DNA of 64,000 nt from Nicotiana tabacum (GCF_000715075.1 NC_134085.1:154594178-154658177), one strand, 5' to 3'. Shown: positions 22,770 to 35,427, counted from the first letter of the stretch. Notes: a model not told the origin generated them from the sequence alone. Translations and numbers: made by a program.

Positions 22770-22940
22770 CGGCTCGAGTTGTCCGCTCGGGTAATCCAGG
22801 TCTAGAACAATACACCCAGGTTTTAAACCTAGAATAACACAGCCTCATGCCGGATCCCTAGTAGGAATGCTTGTTTGCATCATGTGCATTTGACTTTGGG
22901 GACTCAACACAGGGGTTGGGTCCATCTAGGACAGGTGTAC
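22770..22940 (+). promoter_or_regulatory. Conserved leader block downstream of the PBS, element 2
   Basis: Counterpart of 8585-8770 in element 1, with long identical words such as CTCGAGTTGTCCGCTCGGGT and GCCTCATGCCGGATCCCTAG. Candidate packaging or dimerisation region (inference). Confidence 0.6.
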
Positions 22941-23211
22941 CCGAAAAAAAAAAGACCAATCTGATGTATTTTTACGTGCAACCTGTGCATTTATTTGTTT
23001 CAACTTTCATGTTGACCGGCTTCTAGATTAAGTAAGGAAAAATCAAAAGAAAAACCAAGTTCGGTATATGAGAGAGAATTTCATCCGTTTCCGAAAATCT
23101 GGTATCCAAAATATACCGAACTCTACCGAAATTATTGAAAAAAAGAAAAGAAAAAAAGGGAGAAAAGTTATTTCAAATTGTTTATATTTTTCTGTTGCAT
23201 CAAAACTGGCC

Positions 23212-23256
23212 GAACTACACGGGATTGATTCTCACCGGATGCGGGATATATAGGGA
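23212..23256 (+). promoter_or_regulatory. Compound hairpin d' of element 2 (leader, before ORF1)
   Basis: Same framework as element 1 copy d (GAACTAC ... TTGATTCTCACCGGAT ... GGGATATATAGGG), but the outer and inner stems carry mismatches, in line with the decay of element 2. Confidence 0.55.
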
Positions 23257-23603
23257 ACCCTCATCGGGTCCAGCCCCGCTTTTGAAAAATTTTGAAAAAA
23301 AAAGAAGAAATGGCGTCATTTTTGTCGTAAATAAAGTGGGCGATGCCGTTTTTGTCTAAATAGCCAAGTGTCCCAACGGGACGCCAAAAGGCCATTTTTG
23401 CAAGAATAGCCATCGACGATTTATTTGACAGTTCTGGGTCACCTAACAAACACACCCCTAAAATCTTCCCTTTTGAAGTGCTGAAGGGTCGTATTTGCAA
23501 AAGTAGCCTTGATCTATTTGAATTTTCGCAAAATGAAACTTTCTTTTTTATTAGCTTTTGAATAAAAACTCACTTTGTCTTTAAACCAATCACCTTAATC
23601 TAA

Positions 23604-25656
23604 ATGTGCAGAATGATCACGAGTCAAAATTTACCAATGAAGGTCATGACCAAGATTCCGTTAGAACTACACATGTGGTGGGAAGATTTGGGTGGGCAAG
23701 GACGAGACATGGTCAACCATTATTTGGGGGCGTTCACCAGATTACTAAAGATCAGGCCTAGGGAAGACATAATAAAAGCACTAGTGACATTTTGGGACCT
23801 AGCTCACAACGTTCTGCATTTCTCGGACTTCGAACTCACACCTACTTTGGAGGAGATAACGGGTTATGCTGGGAGTACCGAGGGTCTAAGACATAAATAC
23901 CTGGTTGCTCCAAGGGCCGTCACTCCTTTACAAGTTTCTGGATTTGCTAAAAATAAGTAGGCAGGTCCAGTATACAGATTTGGCGGGTGGGTTTTACACT
24001 CTATACTTCATATACCAGCAGTACAGACATATAGGGGGATTTGAAAACCCGGAAAGCAGAATCTATAGTAAATGGAACCGACCAAAATGGGAAGAGCATA
24101 GATGCTTCGCTTTCATGGTGGCATTCTTAGGGTCTTCTAGTGTTTCCTAGGAAGGATGGGAATATCGATCTACGGGTAGCCGGAGTCGTCAATATTTTGA
24201 TTACCAATGCCAAGAGCACCCTTGCGCCTATGATAGTGTTTGAAATATTCCGAGCTCTCACAGCTTGCAAAGCCAGAGTAGATTTTTTTGAAGGGTGCAA
24301 TTTGTTACTACAAATGTGGATGATTGAGCATCTGTGTCATCATCCATGGTACATGAATTAAGGATCTACAGGGAAAAGATGCATAGAGGAGTTCGGTACA
24401 AGGGTCAGTGGGTTCGAGATGCCAGAAGGGGTCGGGGATTGGATATCCCGTCTTTGTTCCGTAACTGCAGACAAAATAGAATGGACATTGGGTTGGCTTC
24501 CTGTTAATGAGATTGTATACATACCTGCCACCGATCCTCACTTCCTCCTGATGGGTCTCAAAAGTATCTAGCCTTACGCCCCATACCGAGTTTTGAGACA
24601 GCTAGGAAGATGCCAAATAATCCTCAAGGACAAAGACCTTAGCCTTCATACAGTCGAGATCCGCTCTGATTGCCAATTTCACGAAGCAGTGATCCGCCAG
24701 ATTTGGAGTGAGTACCAATACCTGACGGCGAACACCCGAGTACGTGATTTATCCAAGGGTGAAGTCTCGTCTGGTTACCTTGCATGGTACAAAAGGAGTC
24801 TTGAGTTTGGAAGACCAGCCTAAAGACCCCACCTTTAAGAATTTGTTGAAGCATCACAAGACCAATGGGATTGGCTGGCCAAAGAAAATGAATACAAGGC
24901 CACCATAAGCAAGTTGGAAAGGCAAATCAGAGATCTTAAATTTAATAATGGTTTGCAAGCCGTTGCGGATGAGGGTGAAAAGAAAGCTTAGCCCAAGAAA
25001 ATGAAGCCCTCCGAGCCTAAATCCAGAAGATGAAAATAGCAGCTGAGAACCCTGCCAGAAGTGGAAAGGATGAGAAACTTATAAACAGCCTTAGGCGGAA
25101 AGTATGTGACTATGGGATTGATTTGGAAAAGACTGAGGGTGAACTAGCAAAGGCCCGAGCAACGTTATCCAAGAATGCGGAGGAACGGGCAAGTTTCGTT
25201 CAACATTTGAAGGAAAAATACGACACAGGAATCATGGGTCTGGAGAAAAAGATCAATACCCTTGAGAGCGAAATGACCAAGCAAGCAAAGAACTTCAAAG
25301 TAGAAAGAGAACACTGCTACGCCTTAATGTAGCAACTAGAAGAGGACCTGCAATAATTGCATGGGCAAACCACACAAGTTTTGGAGGCTAGATCTCAACA
25401 AATTGGACGTTTGCTATAAGAGAAGGGCGTCATCAAGGAGAAGGTTAGAATAATTGCTAACTATATTGTGATGAAGTGCAACGAACGCGAGGACATGACT
25501 GGGTCCATGTTCTTCGCTGCAATTATGATTTTTGTCCATCAGATAATGGACGACCTATATCGCCTCCAAGAAGATATGGCACGTAGACCCGCGGCGAGAC
25601 CGACTGATGTCCCACGGGCCCCTGGAGCAGTATTGGAGGCACTTATGTATTTCTGA
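23604..25656 (+). pseudogene. ORF1 of element 2 (Ogre-type upstream ORF, DUF7745-like), frameshifted
   Basis: Ogre elements carry an extra ORF before gag, of unknown function. Here its parts lie in several frames. 23604-23960 has TFWDLAHNVLHFSDFELTPT and LEEITGYAG. 23905-24150 has the FLDLLKISRQVQ region and CFAFMVAFLG. 24140-24361 has FEIFRALTACKARVDFFEGCN, LLLQMW and HLCHHP. 24593-24823 has RQLGRC and TRVRDLSKGEVSSGYLAWY. This order matches the plant domain I know as DUF7745 (recognised from memory). The C-terminal part (about 24840-25640) is charged and coiled-coil-like, with one clean stretch of 100 aa at 25030-25332. At least four frame changes and several stops. Element 1 has no counterpart. 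Confidence 0.75.
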
Positions 25657-26258
25657 TTTTATTTTTTTAGTCTGTATTGTAGTTTCTTTTAGAGTCTGTT
25701 AATCCACTTTGAGTCTTGTTTTTTTAATGCTTAATTCTGCAGGACAGAGTCGTTGCAATAGAGGAAAATCAGAATGTTTTTCTTTAATGAAAATTTGAAA
25801 ATCCAAAAAATATGTCATTATTTGATTTCGCATTTATCTCCTGAACTACGTAATGATCTGATCCATGCGGCATCATGATACATAGAAAATTCCCATAGTA
25901 TTCGATCATAACCATAAAATGAAAAAGAAAAAAAAGAGAGAAAATAAAAAGAAAAAGAAATTGAGTGGAAAGAAAGAATGGCAAAACAAGAGAACAAAAG
26001 CGAGAACAAAAAAAAAGGGAGCGACAAGAACCGAGTGGGAAAATCAATAGTGACTGAAAAGGGCAGTAGTGAAAGAAGAAAAAAAGAAGAAGAGAAAGTT
26101 CAATGTGAAAAGAGTTGGTTAAGGCCAGGATAAAACATGCAACCATTCAAATACATAGTAGAAACTTTTAATTATTCAGGTGCATTGCATCCCAAACATG
26201 CGGTTGCCTATCTGTTAAAATCTTAAATGCTAACAAGTTTGTTGTTGTCATTGAGCAC
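25657..26258 (+). other. Spacer between ORF1 and gag in element 2
   Basis: Non-coding. It contains hairpin c' (25843-25886) and a purine-rich tract (25918-26100) just downstream, the same pairing of features as before gag in element 1. Confidence 0.65.
25843..25886 (+). promoter_or_regulatory. Compound hairpin c' of element 2 (pre-gag copy)
   Basis: Outer arms CTACGT (25846-25851) and ACATAG (25880-25885) pair except at one position. The interior is CATG-rich like copy c of element 1. Followed by a purine tract and then gag. Confidence 0.55.
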
Positions 26259-28136
26259 ATGAAGGTGGTTAGTTCATTCGGCATTCTGGCAAGCCACCCG
26301 TACAATACTAGGTCTAAACACAAGGCGATCATGGCTGGTAAAGAATTGGACGCGAGTGTTATTGACCCGCCGAGAGAGGAGGAGGAATCTGAGCCAGGTC
26401 TGAAAGAGGAGTTACATAAACTGAAACACCAAATGGCCAAAGTGTACCAGGCATGGATGAAAGGGCATCCTCCACCATCATATCCCGCCAACCCTGCTTT
26501 CGTCCCACCACTGGCTCAATCTCAAGAGCCCCCCATTGTCGATCTATCCCCACAACACGCATCGAGCTTCACCCCTTACCACCACTATCATGGCACCACT
26601 TCCCAAACCATCCAAGCTCCACCAGCCAAAGCAGCCACATACCTCGCTCTACTAGCTACCTCTATCTTTGTAGCACCTCTACCAGATACACTCCATCGAT
26701 CTTCTAGTGAACCGGTATTCCAAGCCCAAGATAACCAGTATTATGCCCCAAAGCCCACCTTCAAGGTCCCAGATCACTACTCCTACACTCCCCACTTTGA
26801 ACTTCCTGTCGAAAATGAGAAGCTACCCAAAAACACGGAGCAAGAGGAGATATTTAGGAAGCTAGAAAGCTTGGAGTAGACGTTGAGAAATATGCAAAGG
26901 TTAGGAGGCCAAGTGAGTGTGGCTTATAAGGATCTGTGCTTGTTTCCTGATGTCCGACTACTTGTCGGATTCAAAATTCCCAAGTTTGACTTGTATGCCA
27001 GGCACAGAGACCCCGTGGCCCACTTGAGAGGATTTTGCAGCAAAATGAGGGGAACCGGTAGGAAAGATGAACTGTTGATGGCATATTTTAGCCAAAGTCG
27101 AGTGGTGCAGCATTGGAGTGGTACACCCGCCAGGACAACAGCAAGTGGTACACTTGGGATGACTTAGCCCAGGCTTTCGCTTGGCATTTCCAGTACAACA
27201 TAGAGATTGTCCCAAATTGTCTGTCCTTGACTAAGATAAAGAAAAAGCCCAGTGAGAGTTTTAAGGAGTATGGTTTCCGTTGGAGAGAACAGGCAACACC
27301 AGTCAACCCTCCAATGGAGGAAGATGAAATGGTAGAATACTTTCTCCAGGCCTTGGAGCCTACTTACTTTGGTCATCTGATCTCGGCCATAGGTAAGTTT
27401 TTCAATGAAGTGGTAAAAATGGGAAGAATAGTAGAGGGACTCAAATCAAGCAAGATCATGAGTACTCTGCCGTCAAAGCAACTACACAAGCGATCCGGAA
27501 TGGCACTGGGGGCATGTTAGGGAAAAAGAAGAAAAAAGATATTGCTATGGTCGTCTTAGGATCGGGGCATAGCCCAAGGGGCTCCCCTCACCATTACACC
27601 CAGCCTCGACCCCAGCCTCAAACCTACACCCAAACTCCATATAATCCACCCCAACATTATTTCCCACCACCAGAACATCAGTATTCGGTCATGCCACCCC
27701 AATACCATCTCCATCACGCACAGTCATATGCTCAACCCCCTCATTACCCGCAATGGCATGCCCCAGATCCATAAAACCCTTACCCACCTCCACAAACATA
27801 CTAAAACCCTACTGGCCCCAGCTTTTGACCCAGGCCAAAGTACAAAAGGGAAAGACATCAGCGGAAATAAACTTTCACCCCGCTTGAAGAGTCTTACGCC
27901 AGTCTGTTCCAGAGGTTGAGGCAATTGGACGCTCTAAGGCCGATTGAGTCAAAGTTGCCAAATCCCCCTCCGAAAAACCTAGATTATTCCCTCAGATGTG
28001 TATATTGTTCTGATGCTCCGGGGCACGACACAGAAAAGTATTGGCATTTGAAGAGCGTCATCCAGGAGCTTATTGATACAAACCAAATTATGGTCCAGAG
28101 CCCCAAATATAAATCAAAATCCATTGCCAACCCATG
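26259..28136 (+). pseudogene. Gag of element 2, frameshifted
   Basis: N-terminal part at 26259-26879 (206 aa, Pro/His-rich, acidic helix near the start), a stop at 26877-26879, then 26883-27167 with PKFDLYARHRDPVAHLRGFC. 27113-27520 is another frame with EWYTRQDNSKWYTWDDLAQAF, FGHLIS and YFLQALEP. 27514-27774 is the Tyr/Pro/His-rich tail. 27916-28155 holds the zinc-knuckle region CVYCSDAPGHDTEKYW, whose last Cys is Tyr. Collinear with the intact Gag of element 1. The frame near 28100 shifts into the pol frame. Confidence 0.88.
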
Positions 28137-28747
28137 CCGAAATGCACATGATTGAGATAGTGCATAAGGATGGGGAGACCATGAAGCCTTCAAAGTTTGT
28201 TATGATGATCCGTGCTAGTGAAAGTAAGCCAGTCAAAACTCCAATTGTTACAAAGGCAACATCTTCGATAGCTGAAGGGCTAAGCACGCCCAATGATAAG
28301 CCGCATGTGGTAGTCGCGAAGGGGTTCCTAAATGATGTTAAAACAAATCAAGGAAAGTCGAAAGTGGTCATGCCAGGGGTAGCAAGTAAGCCGGTCATTA
28401 TCGTGGAAGGGGCTCGCATTACCCCTATTATTATTAAACCTATGACCCAGATGCCGATAGATAACACCAAGGTTGTTCCATGGAATTACAAGCGAGTGAT
28501 AGTAACTTATAAAGGGAAACAATTGAAAGAGAAAGTTAGTGAAACCCAGGGTTTAACTCGTTCTGGGAGATGCTTTGCCCCAAAGGAATTAAGGAAAGCT
28601 AAGCCATTGAAAGATAGTCCAATTCTAGTGAAGAAACCAATCATCGAAGAGGAGGCGGAAGAATTTTTGAGAAAAATGAAGGTGCAGGATTACTCCATAG
28701 TGGAACAATTGAGAAAGACACCCGCTTAGATTTCTCTTCTATCATAG
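28137..28747 (+). pseudogene. Gag-protease linker of element 2
   Basis: Open frame 28073-28729 (218 aa). It is a lysine- and valine-rich low-complexity linker ending in KKPIIEEEAEEFLRKMKVQD and YSIVEQLRKTPA, the usual lead-in to the Ogre/Tat protease. A stop at 28727-28729 separates it from the protease frame. No enzymatic domain seen in it. Confidence 0.65.
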
Positions 28748-29887
28748 TTGATATATTCGGACGAGCACCGCCGAGCCCTTATGAAGATTCTAAATGAAGC
28801 TCATGTCCCTAACAAGATCACAGTGAACCATTTGGAGAAGATTGCCAACAAGATATTTGAGGCAAACAGGATCACCTTCTCGGATAATGAGCTGCCTCTA
28901 GAGGGTACAGAACATAATCGGGCTCTTTATCTCACAGTGAAATGCAAAGATTCTATGGTCACGAGGGTGCTGGTTGACAATGGTTCTAGTGTGAACATTT
29001 TCCCTCTCTCCACTCTGCACAAGTTGAAAATTGATACTGAAAGAATCCACAAGAATAGTATATGTGTCCGAGGTTTTGACGAAGGGGGAAAAGATTCTGT
29101 TGGCGATATTGTGCTTGAACTAACTATAGGACCAGTTGAATTTACCATAGAGTTCCAGGTGCTGGATGTGGCCGTCTCTTACAATTTGTTGTTGGGTAGG
29201 TCCTGGATACATGTTGCCAAAGAAGTCCCGTCTTCTTTGCACCAGATGGTGAAGTTCGAGTAGTACAGACATGAAATCGTTGTGCATGGTGATGAGAACT
29301 TATGTTCTTACAATGATACATCCGTCCCGTTTATTGAGGCTGAAGATGATAAGGGGCCTTGGGTTTACCAAGTTTCCGAAACAATGTCAGTTGAGAAGGT
29401 TCCGGAATGGAAATATATTCCAGGTTTAAAGCTAGCTTCTGCGACTATCATGGTAGCAAATGAAATGTTAAAGAATGGTTTTGTGCCGAGCAAGGGTCTG
29501 GGCACATCTTTGCAAGGTATCGTGTAGCCGATGTCTCAACGTGAAAACCTGGGTGCATTTGGCATGGGGTTCAAGCCCACTGGGGATGGTGTGAAGAAGG
29601 CTAAAAAGTTGAGAAAGAAGGCATGGTCGCTCCCTAAGCCTATCCCACGCCTCTCCAGGTCTTTCATCAAGTTAGGGGTAGTGAAGCGTCCGGTGTCAGC
29701 AGTTCCAAAGCCTGTGGTTGACTTTGATGAAGAGTTGATTGAAAGGTTCCAGAGTCTATTTGATGAGGTGAACATGGTAGAAATTGGGGAAGGTTCCAGC
29801 AAAGCAGACATGCAGTTTATTGGGACAAAAGTGAAGCTTAACAATTGGAATGCTACTCCTCTCCCTACTCGGAAGGAGTTTTGGTAG
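28748..29887 (+). pseudogene. Aspartic protease and G-patch region of element 2
   Basis: 28748-29263: retropepsin-like domain with active-site VLVDNGSSVNIFPLSTL and the later strand YNLLLGRSWIH. A stop follows at 29261-29263. 29282-29527 continues with the segment GFVPSKGLGTSLQGIV, and 29531-29887 with ENLGAFGMGFKP; together these look like a G-patch (glycine-rich RNA-binding) motif, which I associate with Ogre/Tat polyproteins. Ends NATPLPTRKEFW then TAG. The protease would cut the Gag-Pol chain in the particle. Two internal stops make it inactive. Confidence 0.83.
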
Positions 29888-30190
29888 TTCGCTTTGTTTT
29901 CCTTTCTGTTATCTGGATTATTCCAGGGTTGTAATCAAATTTTTATTTTTCTCTTGTTTGATGTACAAACCCTTCTATCATTTATTTTCAATGAGATGCA
30001 ATTTCCCTTGTCCATTACTCCTGATAGTGTCATATTTGTCTTTCTTTGTATAGTTCTTTTTATGCTGGTTTCAATGGTGTGACATGGATGAGGAATTTTC
30101 GGCCAAGTCTTAAAAGCCAATCTAACTCTGAAATAATAATCCAAGAAATAGAGTGTGATGATGAAACAGAATATGATGAAAAGCAGCATT
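29886..30190 (+). other. Intron-like T-rich spacer between protease and RT of element 2
   Basis: Ogre elements have an intron at this position. A GT donor candidate follows the last protease-region codon (GGTAGTT, 29885-29891). A pyrimidine-rich acceptor candidate, TTTCTTTGTATAG, ends at 30053. No conserved coding sequence between. A matching spacer survives in element 1 at 4400-4690. Exact splice sites are not established from sequence alone. Confidence 0.55.
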
Positions 30191-31268
30191 TGAGGAAATT
30201 AGTAAAGAACTAAATCATTTTGAAGAGAAACCCAAGCCTAATTTTAATGAAACTGAAGCAATCAATTTAGGAGATCCAAATAATATCAGGGAAACCAAGA
30301 TAAGTGTACATTTGGAACCACAAATTAAGGAAGAAATAATCAAAGCACTATTTGAATATAAAGACATTTTCACATGCTCATATGACGACATGCCGTGTTT
30401 GAGTACTGACTTGGTAAATCACAAATTTCCAACTGATCTGGCATGCCCTCCTGTCAAGCAGAAGTTAAGAAAGTTCAAGACTGACATGAGTGTGAAGATC
30501 AAGGAAGAAATCACAAAACAGTTGGATGCAAGGGTTATTCGGGTCATGCGATACCCCACTTGGTTGGCTAATGTTGTGCCAGTACCAAAGAAGGATGGTA
30601 AGACTAGGGTGTGCGTTGATTACCGTGATCTCAACAAAGCAAGTCCAAATGATAATTTTCCATTACCAAATATCCATATTTTGATTGACAACTGTGCCAA
30701 ACATGAGATCAGGTCTTTTGTGGATTGCTATGCGAGGTACCACCAGATCTTGATGGATAAGGAAGATACATAAAAAACAGTGTTCATCATGTCATGGGGA
30801 ACATATTGCTACCAGGTAATACCATTTGGTTTGAAAAACGCTGTGGCAACTTACATGAGGGCAATGACTACTGTATTTCATGACATTATACACAAGGAAA
30901 TTGAGGTTTATGTAGATAATGTGATCATAAAGTCAAAGCAACAGTCCGACCATGTCGAGGACTTGAGAAAGTTCTTCCAGAGGCTCCGCAGGTACAACCT
31001 CAAGCTCAACCCTACAAAATGTGCATTTGGTGTTCCGTCTGGAAAACTGTTGGGATTCATAGTCAGTCGACAAGGTATTGAGTTAGATCCGTCAAAGATC
31101 AAAGCTATCCAAGAATTGCCACTGCCAAGGAATAAGACTGAGGTGATGAGTTTACTCGGGCATTTAAACTACATCAACAGGTTTATTTCTCAACTCACGA
31201 CAACCTGTGAGCCCATCTTTAAGTTGCTGAAGAAGGATGATGCGGTCAAATGGACTGATGAGTCCTAG
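30190..31268 (+). pseudogene. Reverse transcriptase of element 2, catalytic box mutated
   Basis: The pre-RT linker (NLGDPNNIRETKISVHLEP) leads into RT: VIRVMRYPTWLANVVPVPKK, VCVDYRDLNKASPNDNFPLP, VDCYARYHQI, MSWGTYCYQVIPFGLKN, then YVDN at 30909-30920 where YVDD is expected (GAC/T to AAT change of the second catalytic Asp), LLGFIVSRQGIELDPSKIKA and FISQLTTTCEPIF. A stop at 30771-30773 and another at 31266-31268 also break it. With the second Asp lost the enzyme could not polymerise. Confidence 0.9.
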
Positions 31269-32030
31269 GAGGCATTTGATAAGATCAAGGGGTACTTGTT
31301 AAACCCACCGGTGTTGGTCCCACCGGAACCCGAGAGACCTTTAATTCTATATTTGACAGTCTTGGATAATTCATTCGGTTGTGTGTTGGGTCAACACGAC
31401 ATCACTGGAAAGAAGGAGCAAGCCATCTATTATCTCAGCAAGAAGTTCACATCCTATGAGGTTAAGTATACTCCCCTTGAAAGGACATGTTGCGCCCTGA
31501 CTTGGGTGGCACAAAAGTTTAAGCATTATATGTCGTCATACATTACTTACCTCATTTCTCACCTGGATCCTCTAAAGTATATCTTTCAGAAGCCTATGCC
31601 CACAGGAAGACTTGCAAAGTGGCAGATTTTGCTCACAGATTTTGACATCATCTATGTGACTCGGACCGCGATGAAAGCCCAATCATTGACCGAGAATTCA
31701 GTGGATGAAGAGTATGAGCCATTGAGGACTTATTTTCCTAATGAAGAGGTTATGCATATTGACAAGGTGGAGCAAGATGAAAAGCCGGGTTGGAAACTTT
31801 TCTTTGATGGAGCCGCTAACATGAAAGGTGTTGGAATAGGGGTTGTGCTCATTTCTGAAATAGGGCATCTCTACCCTGTTACGGCCCAGCTTCGTTTCTA
31901 TTATACCAACAACATGGCTGAGTACGAGGCATGTATTTTGGGTTTGAGGCTAGCTATAGACATGGAAGTCCAGGAAGTCTTGGTTTTGGGAGATTCAGAT
32001 CTGTTGGTGCACCAGATTCAGGGAGAATAA
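31269..32030 (+). pseudogene. RNase H and archaeal-type second RNase H (start) of element 2
   Basis: 31296-31730: the standard Ty3/gypsy RNase H (LVPPEPERPLILYLTVLDNS, QAIYYLSKKF, YTPLERTCCALTW). From about 31780: a second RNase H-like domain, LFFDGAANMKGVGIGVVLI, NNMAEYEACILGLRLA, VLGDSDLLVHQIQGE, with the D, E and D of the active site in place. Dual RNase H is a known Tat/Ogre trait. A stop at 32028-32030 cuts the frame. Confidence 0.87.
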
Positions 32031-33518
32031 GAGACTCGAAATTTAAAGCTCATACCGTATCGACAATGTTTGCATGATCTTTGTCAACGGTTCAGATCAG
32101 TAGAATTCAGTCATATTCCTAGGATCCATAATGAGGTTGTCGATGCCCTGACTACTCTGGCGTCAATGTTACACCATCCAGATAAAGCTTATGTTGACCC
32201 TATGCATATTCAAGTTCGTGATCAATATGCTTACTGTAATGTGGTTGAGGAGGAACTTGATGGTGAATTGTGGTTCCATGATATTCTAGAATACATCAAG
32301 ATGGGGGTGTATCCGGTACAGGACACAAGTGATCAAAAGAGAACAATTCGACGTTTGGCTAGTGGATTTTTCTTGAGCGGGGGAATTTTGTACAAAAGAA
32401 CTCCAGATCTTGGACTGCTGAGGTGCATAGATGCTAAACAAGCCACTACTATCATGATTGAAGTGCATTCCAGAGTTTGCGGGCCGCATATGAGTGGGTA
32501 TGTTTTGTCAAATAAATTTCTTCGAGCAGGGTATTACTGGCTCACCATGGAATGAGATTGCATCAGCTTCGTGCGCAGGTGTCATCAATGCCATGTACAT
32601 GGTGATTTGATTCATTCTCCGCCATCTGAGTTGCAAACAATGTACACACCTTGGCTCTTCGTTGCTTGGGGCATGGATGTCATCGGACCAATTGAGCCAG
32701 CAGCATCAAATGGGCACATGTTTATTCTAGTGGCCATCGATTATTTTACTAAGTGGGTTGAAGCGATGACTTTCAAATCTATGACCAAGAAGGCAGTGGT
32801 AGATTTTGTTCATTCAAATCTCATTTGCTAGTTCGAAATCCCCAAGGTAATCATTACGGACAATGGTGCTAATCTTAACAGCCATCTGATGAAAGAGGTA
32901 TCCCAACAGTTCAAGATTACGCATCGAAACTCCACCCCGTATCTCCCCAAGGCAAATGAAGCTGTTGAGGCGGCCAACAAGAATATAAAGAAGATACTTT
33001 GAAAGATGGTGCAAGGTTCTAGGCAGTGGCATGAAAAGTTGTCTTTTGCTTTGCTGGGTTACCGCACTACTATTTGCACTTTAGTAGGTGCAACTCCTTA
33101 TTTGTTGGTATATGGTACTGAAGCAGTTACACCTCCGGAAGTTGAGATTACGTCCCTTCAGATTGTTGCTGAAGCTGAAATTGATGATGATGAGTGGGTC
33201 AAAACCCGTTTAGAGTAGTTAAGTCTGATCGATGAGAAAAGACTGGCGGCAGTATGTCATGGTCAATTGTATCAAAAGAGAATGGCAAGATCATACAATA
33301 AAAAGATGCGTCCCCGAAAATTTGAAGTGGGTCAGCAAGTATTGAAACACATCCTTCCACATCAAGCTGAAGCTAAAGGCAAGTTTACCCCAAATTGGAA
33401 GGGGCCATTCATTATAACAAGAGTGTTGTCCAATGGTGCTTTGTATTTAACAGATATAGAAAGCAAATATGTATATATGGCTATCAATTCTGATGTAGTC
33501 AAAAGATATTATGTATGA
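32031..33518 (+). pseudogene. End of second RNase H and integrase of element 2
   Basis: 32070-32180: last RNase H helix (FSHIPRIHNEVVDALTTLAS). From about 32340: integrase zinc domain (VHSRVCGPHMSGY, CHQCHVHGD). Catalytic core about 32660-33010: GMDVIGPIEP and ITDNGANLNSH supply the two Asp; the Glu lies in NEAVEAANKN, where the usual NGQAEAAN has changed. C-terminal part 33267-33518 (RPRKFEVGQQVLKHI, NWKGPFIITRVLSNGALYL, NSDVVKRYYV). Stops at 32553-32555, 32829-32831, 33000-33002 and 33216-33218. The tandem duplication begins inside this C-terminal part at 33355. Confidence 0.87.
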
Positions 33519-33842
33519 TTTCTTTGGTTTGTCTAATTTTATTGTTTGTACTTGGCATGTTTTGAAGATTGGAATGACGAAGACATTTTATTCTGCTATC
33601 TAAACACTTTATCCTTTGTTACCCCTTTTAACCCGTACTTATTTTCTTTCATACCCTCTTTTGGAATCAGAAGCAGAGTTTAGGAAATACAGATACAAAA
33701 GTTCAAATAAAAAAATAAAAAAAAAAGGGAAAAGAGGAAAAAGAGAAGAGAAAAATGAAAAAAAAGTAAAGTAAAAGAAAAAAAGAAAAGGAAAGAAAAG
33801 AACAGAAAAAAAGTAACAAAAACAAAGCAACTCGTATATCTT

Positions 33843-33882
33843 GAACTACGTTCGACCTGATTCCTTTTAAGGATATGTAGGC
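33843..33882 (+). promoter_or_regulatory. Compound hairpin b' of element 2 (post-pol copy)
   Basis: Outer stem CTACGT (33846-33851) with ATGTAG (33875-33880): five Watson-Crick pairs and one G-U in RNA. Inner stem TCCT (33862-33865) with AGGA (33870-33873). Preceded by a purine tract as in element 1. Duplicated at 43755-43794. Confidence 0.68.
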
Positions 33883-35039
33883 AGCCTCACGGTTCGGTCC
33901 CATCAAAACAAAAATCCAAAATTCCCAAGACTCGAAGTAACTGGGGCAGAAATTATGGTTTTGCAAAACGGTCTGATTCCAAAAGTTATAATTTTTGAAC
34001 CTTGTTATTTAAAACTGTTTTGAGCTTGCACGCCACCTTTTCTTTTTAATCCTGTCCAAAAGCCTACACCACGCTCCAAAGAAAGACTTTCCGATCAATC
34101 TTTGAAATATTCTAAGTCAAGCAAGCTAGAAGTATGATCTATGTCATGGGCAACACTTCTATTCGGGAGCACAAGGAAAAATGAATAAATGAGAGAGTCT
34201 TATTGGTGAAAACCTTCATGGGCATCGTAAGGCGACGGAAGGTTGAGAGAAAATTAAAATGAGAGAGGATTATTGGTGAAAACCTCGTCAGGGCACTACA
34301 AGCCAAATGAGGCTCGCAACTTTGCAGAGAGATTGGATTATGGAAAATCCTGGTTTCGAAGTATGAAGACAAGGCAAAATGAAATATGATTAGGTGAACA
34401 GTCTGGTCTGATTAATCCGAAATACATGTCATGATAATTGGAGCCAGCTGATTCACTCATATAAGTCTCTTTTTCACTCTTCCTCAAATAGTCATCTCTG
34501 TCTAAAATTCCCTCTTTGTCTTTGTTTCTCGAAGTCACTTTGCTTCATTTTCTTTTGGGTCTACTTCTCTAAGTCTTTTTCAATTATAGCCTTGTTAAGC
34601 AAGCAAGAAAGGATTTCAAAGCTTATTACCAACTTTCAATTGCACAAAGCAAAGTGCGGCCAAAGCATACCAGAAATAGCATGATTCAAAATGAGAAATA
34701 AGGTGTTAGTGGGAGTTCAAGTAGTCAAGTGGTTTAGTGAACTTTGAGGAAATATAGAGGTTCAAATTGGAAGGACAGAAATGTAAAACAACATGATGAG
34801 TGTGAGGCACTCGGGTCATTCAGGGTTCTGTGTTTGAGGTTCGATCATAAGGTCAAACAATTCTTTGCTAGCGCAAGGCAGCTAATCAGAACAAAGCATG
34901 GCAGTGGAAAGGCCACCTTCAGCAACAATGCCGCAAACTAACCACCACATTTTCAAACTAATAAGATTTTCTTTGATTGAAACATGGGCAGGAAGTTTCG
35001 TGTTCTAGAGGAACCCTCCGTGAGGAAAGCGTGCGCCAG

Positions 35040-35390
35040 ATAGGTTCAACCGTAAGTTCTCAGGACCCACCTGGACAATGGGATTTAATTTCAAGTTTTC
35101 AGGACCCTCCTAGATAATGGGATTTAATTTAAAGTTCTCAAGACCCTCCTGGATAATGGGATTTAGTTTTAAGTTTTTTAATACCTTCATAGATAATAAA
35201 AATTTAGCGTAAGTTTTACCTTTAGAAAGTAGAATTTAGCTTTGAAGTTTTACTCTTAAGATGAGGTTTAATTTTAAATTTCCAGGGCCCTCCTAGATAA
35301 TGGGATTTAGCTTTTAAATTCTTATAACTCTTTTGGATAACAGGATTCGATTAATACTCACAGATGTTCCCGGTACCAAACTGGGGCAGA
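35040..35390 (+). repeat. About 40-bp degenerate tandem repeats, element 2 3' UTR
   Basis: Units with GGACCCTCCTAGATAATGGG and a following TTTAA-rich part, about eight copies with growing decay. Duplicated at 44952-45302. Confidence 0.75.
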
Positions 35391-35427
35391 AAAGTTTCCT
35401 TTGTTTTGTTTGTTTATTTTGTCACAA

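Larger units (their letters stand above)
22471..23603 (+). other. 5' leader of element 2
   Basis: No gene. It holds a run of 14 C at 22757-22770, the leader block conserved with element 1 (22770-22940), hairpin d' (23212-23256) and a stretch at 23320-23520 similar to element 1's 7350-7560. Confidence 0.7.
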
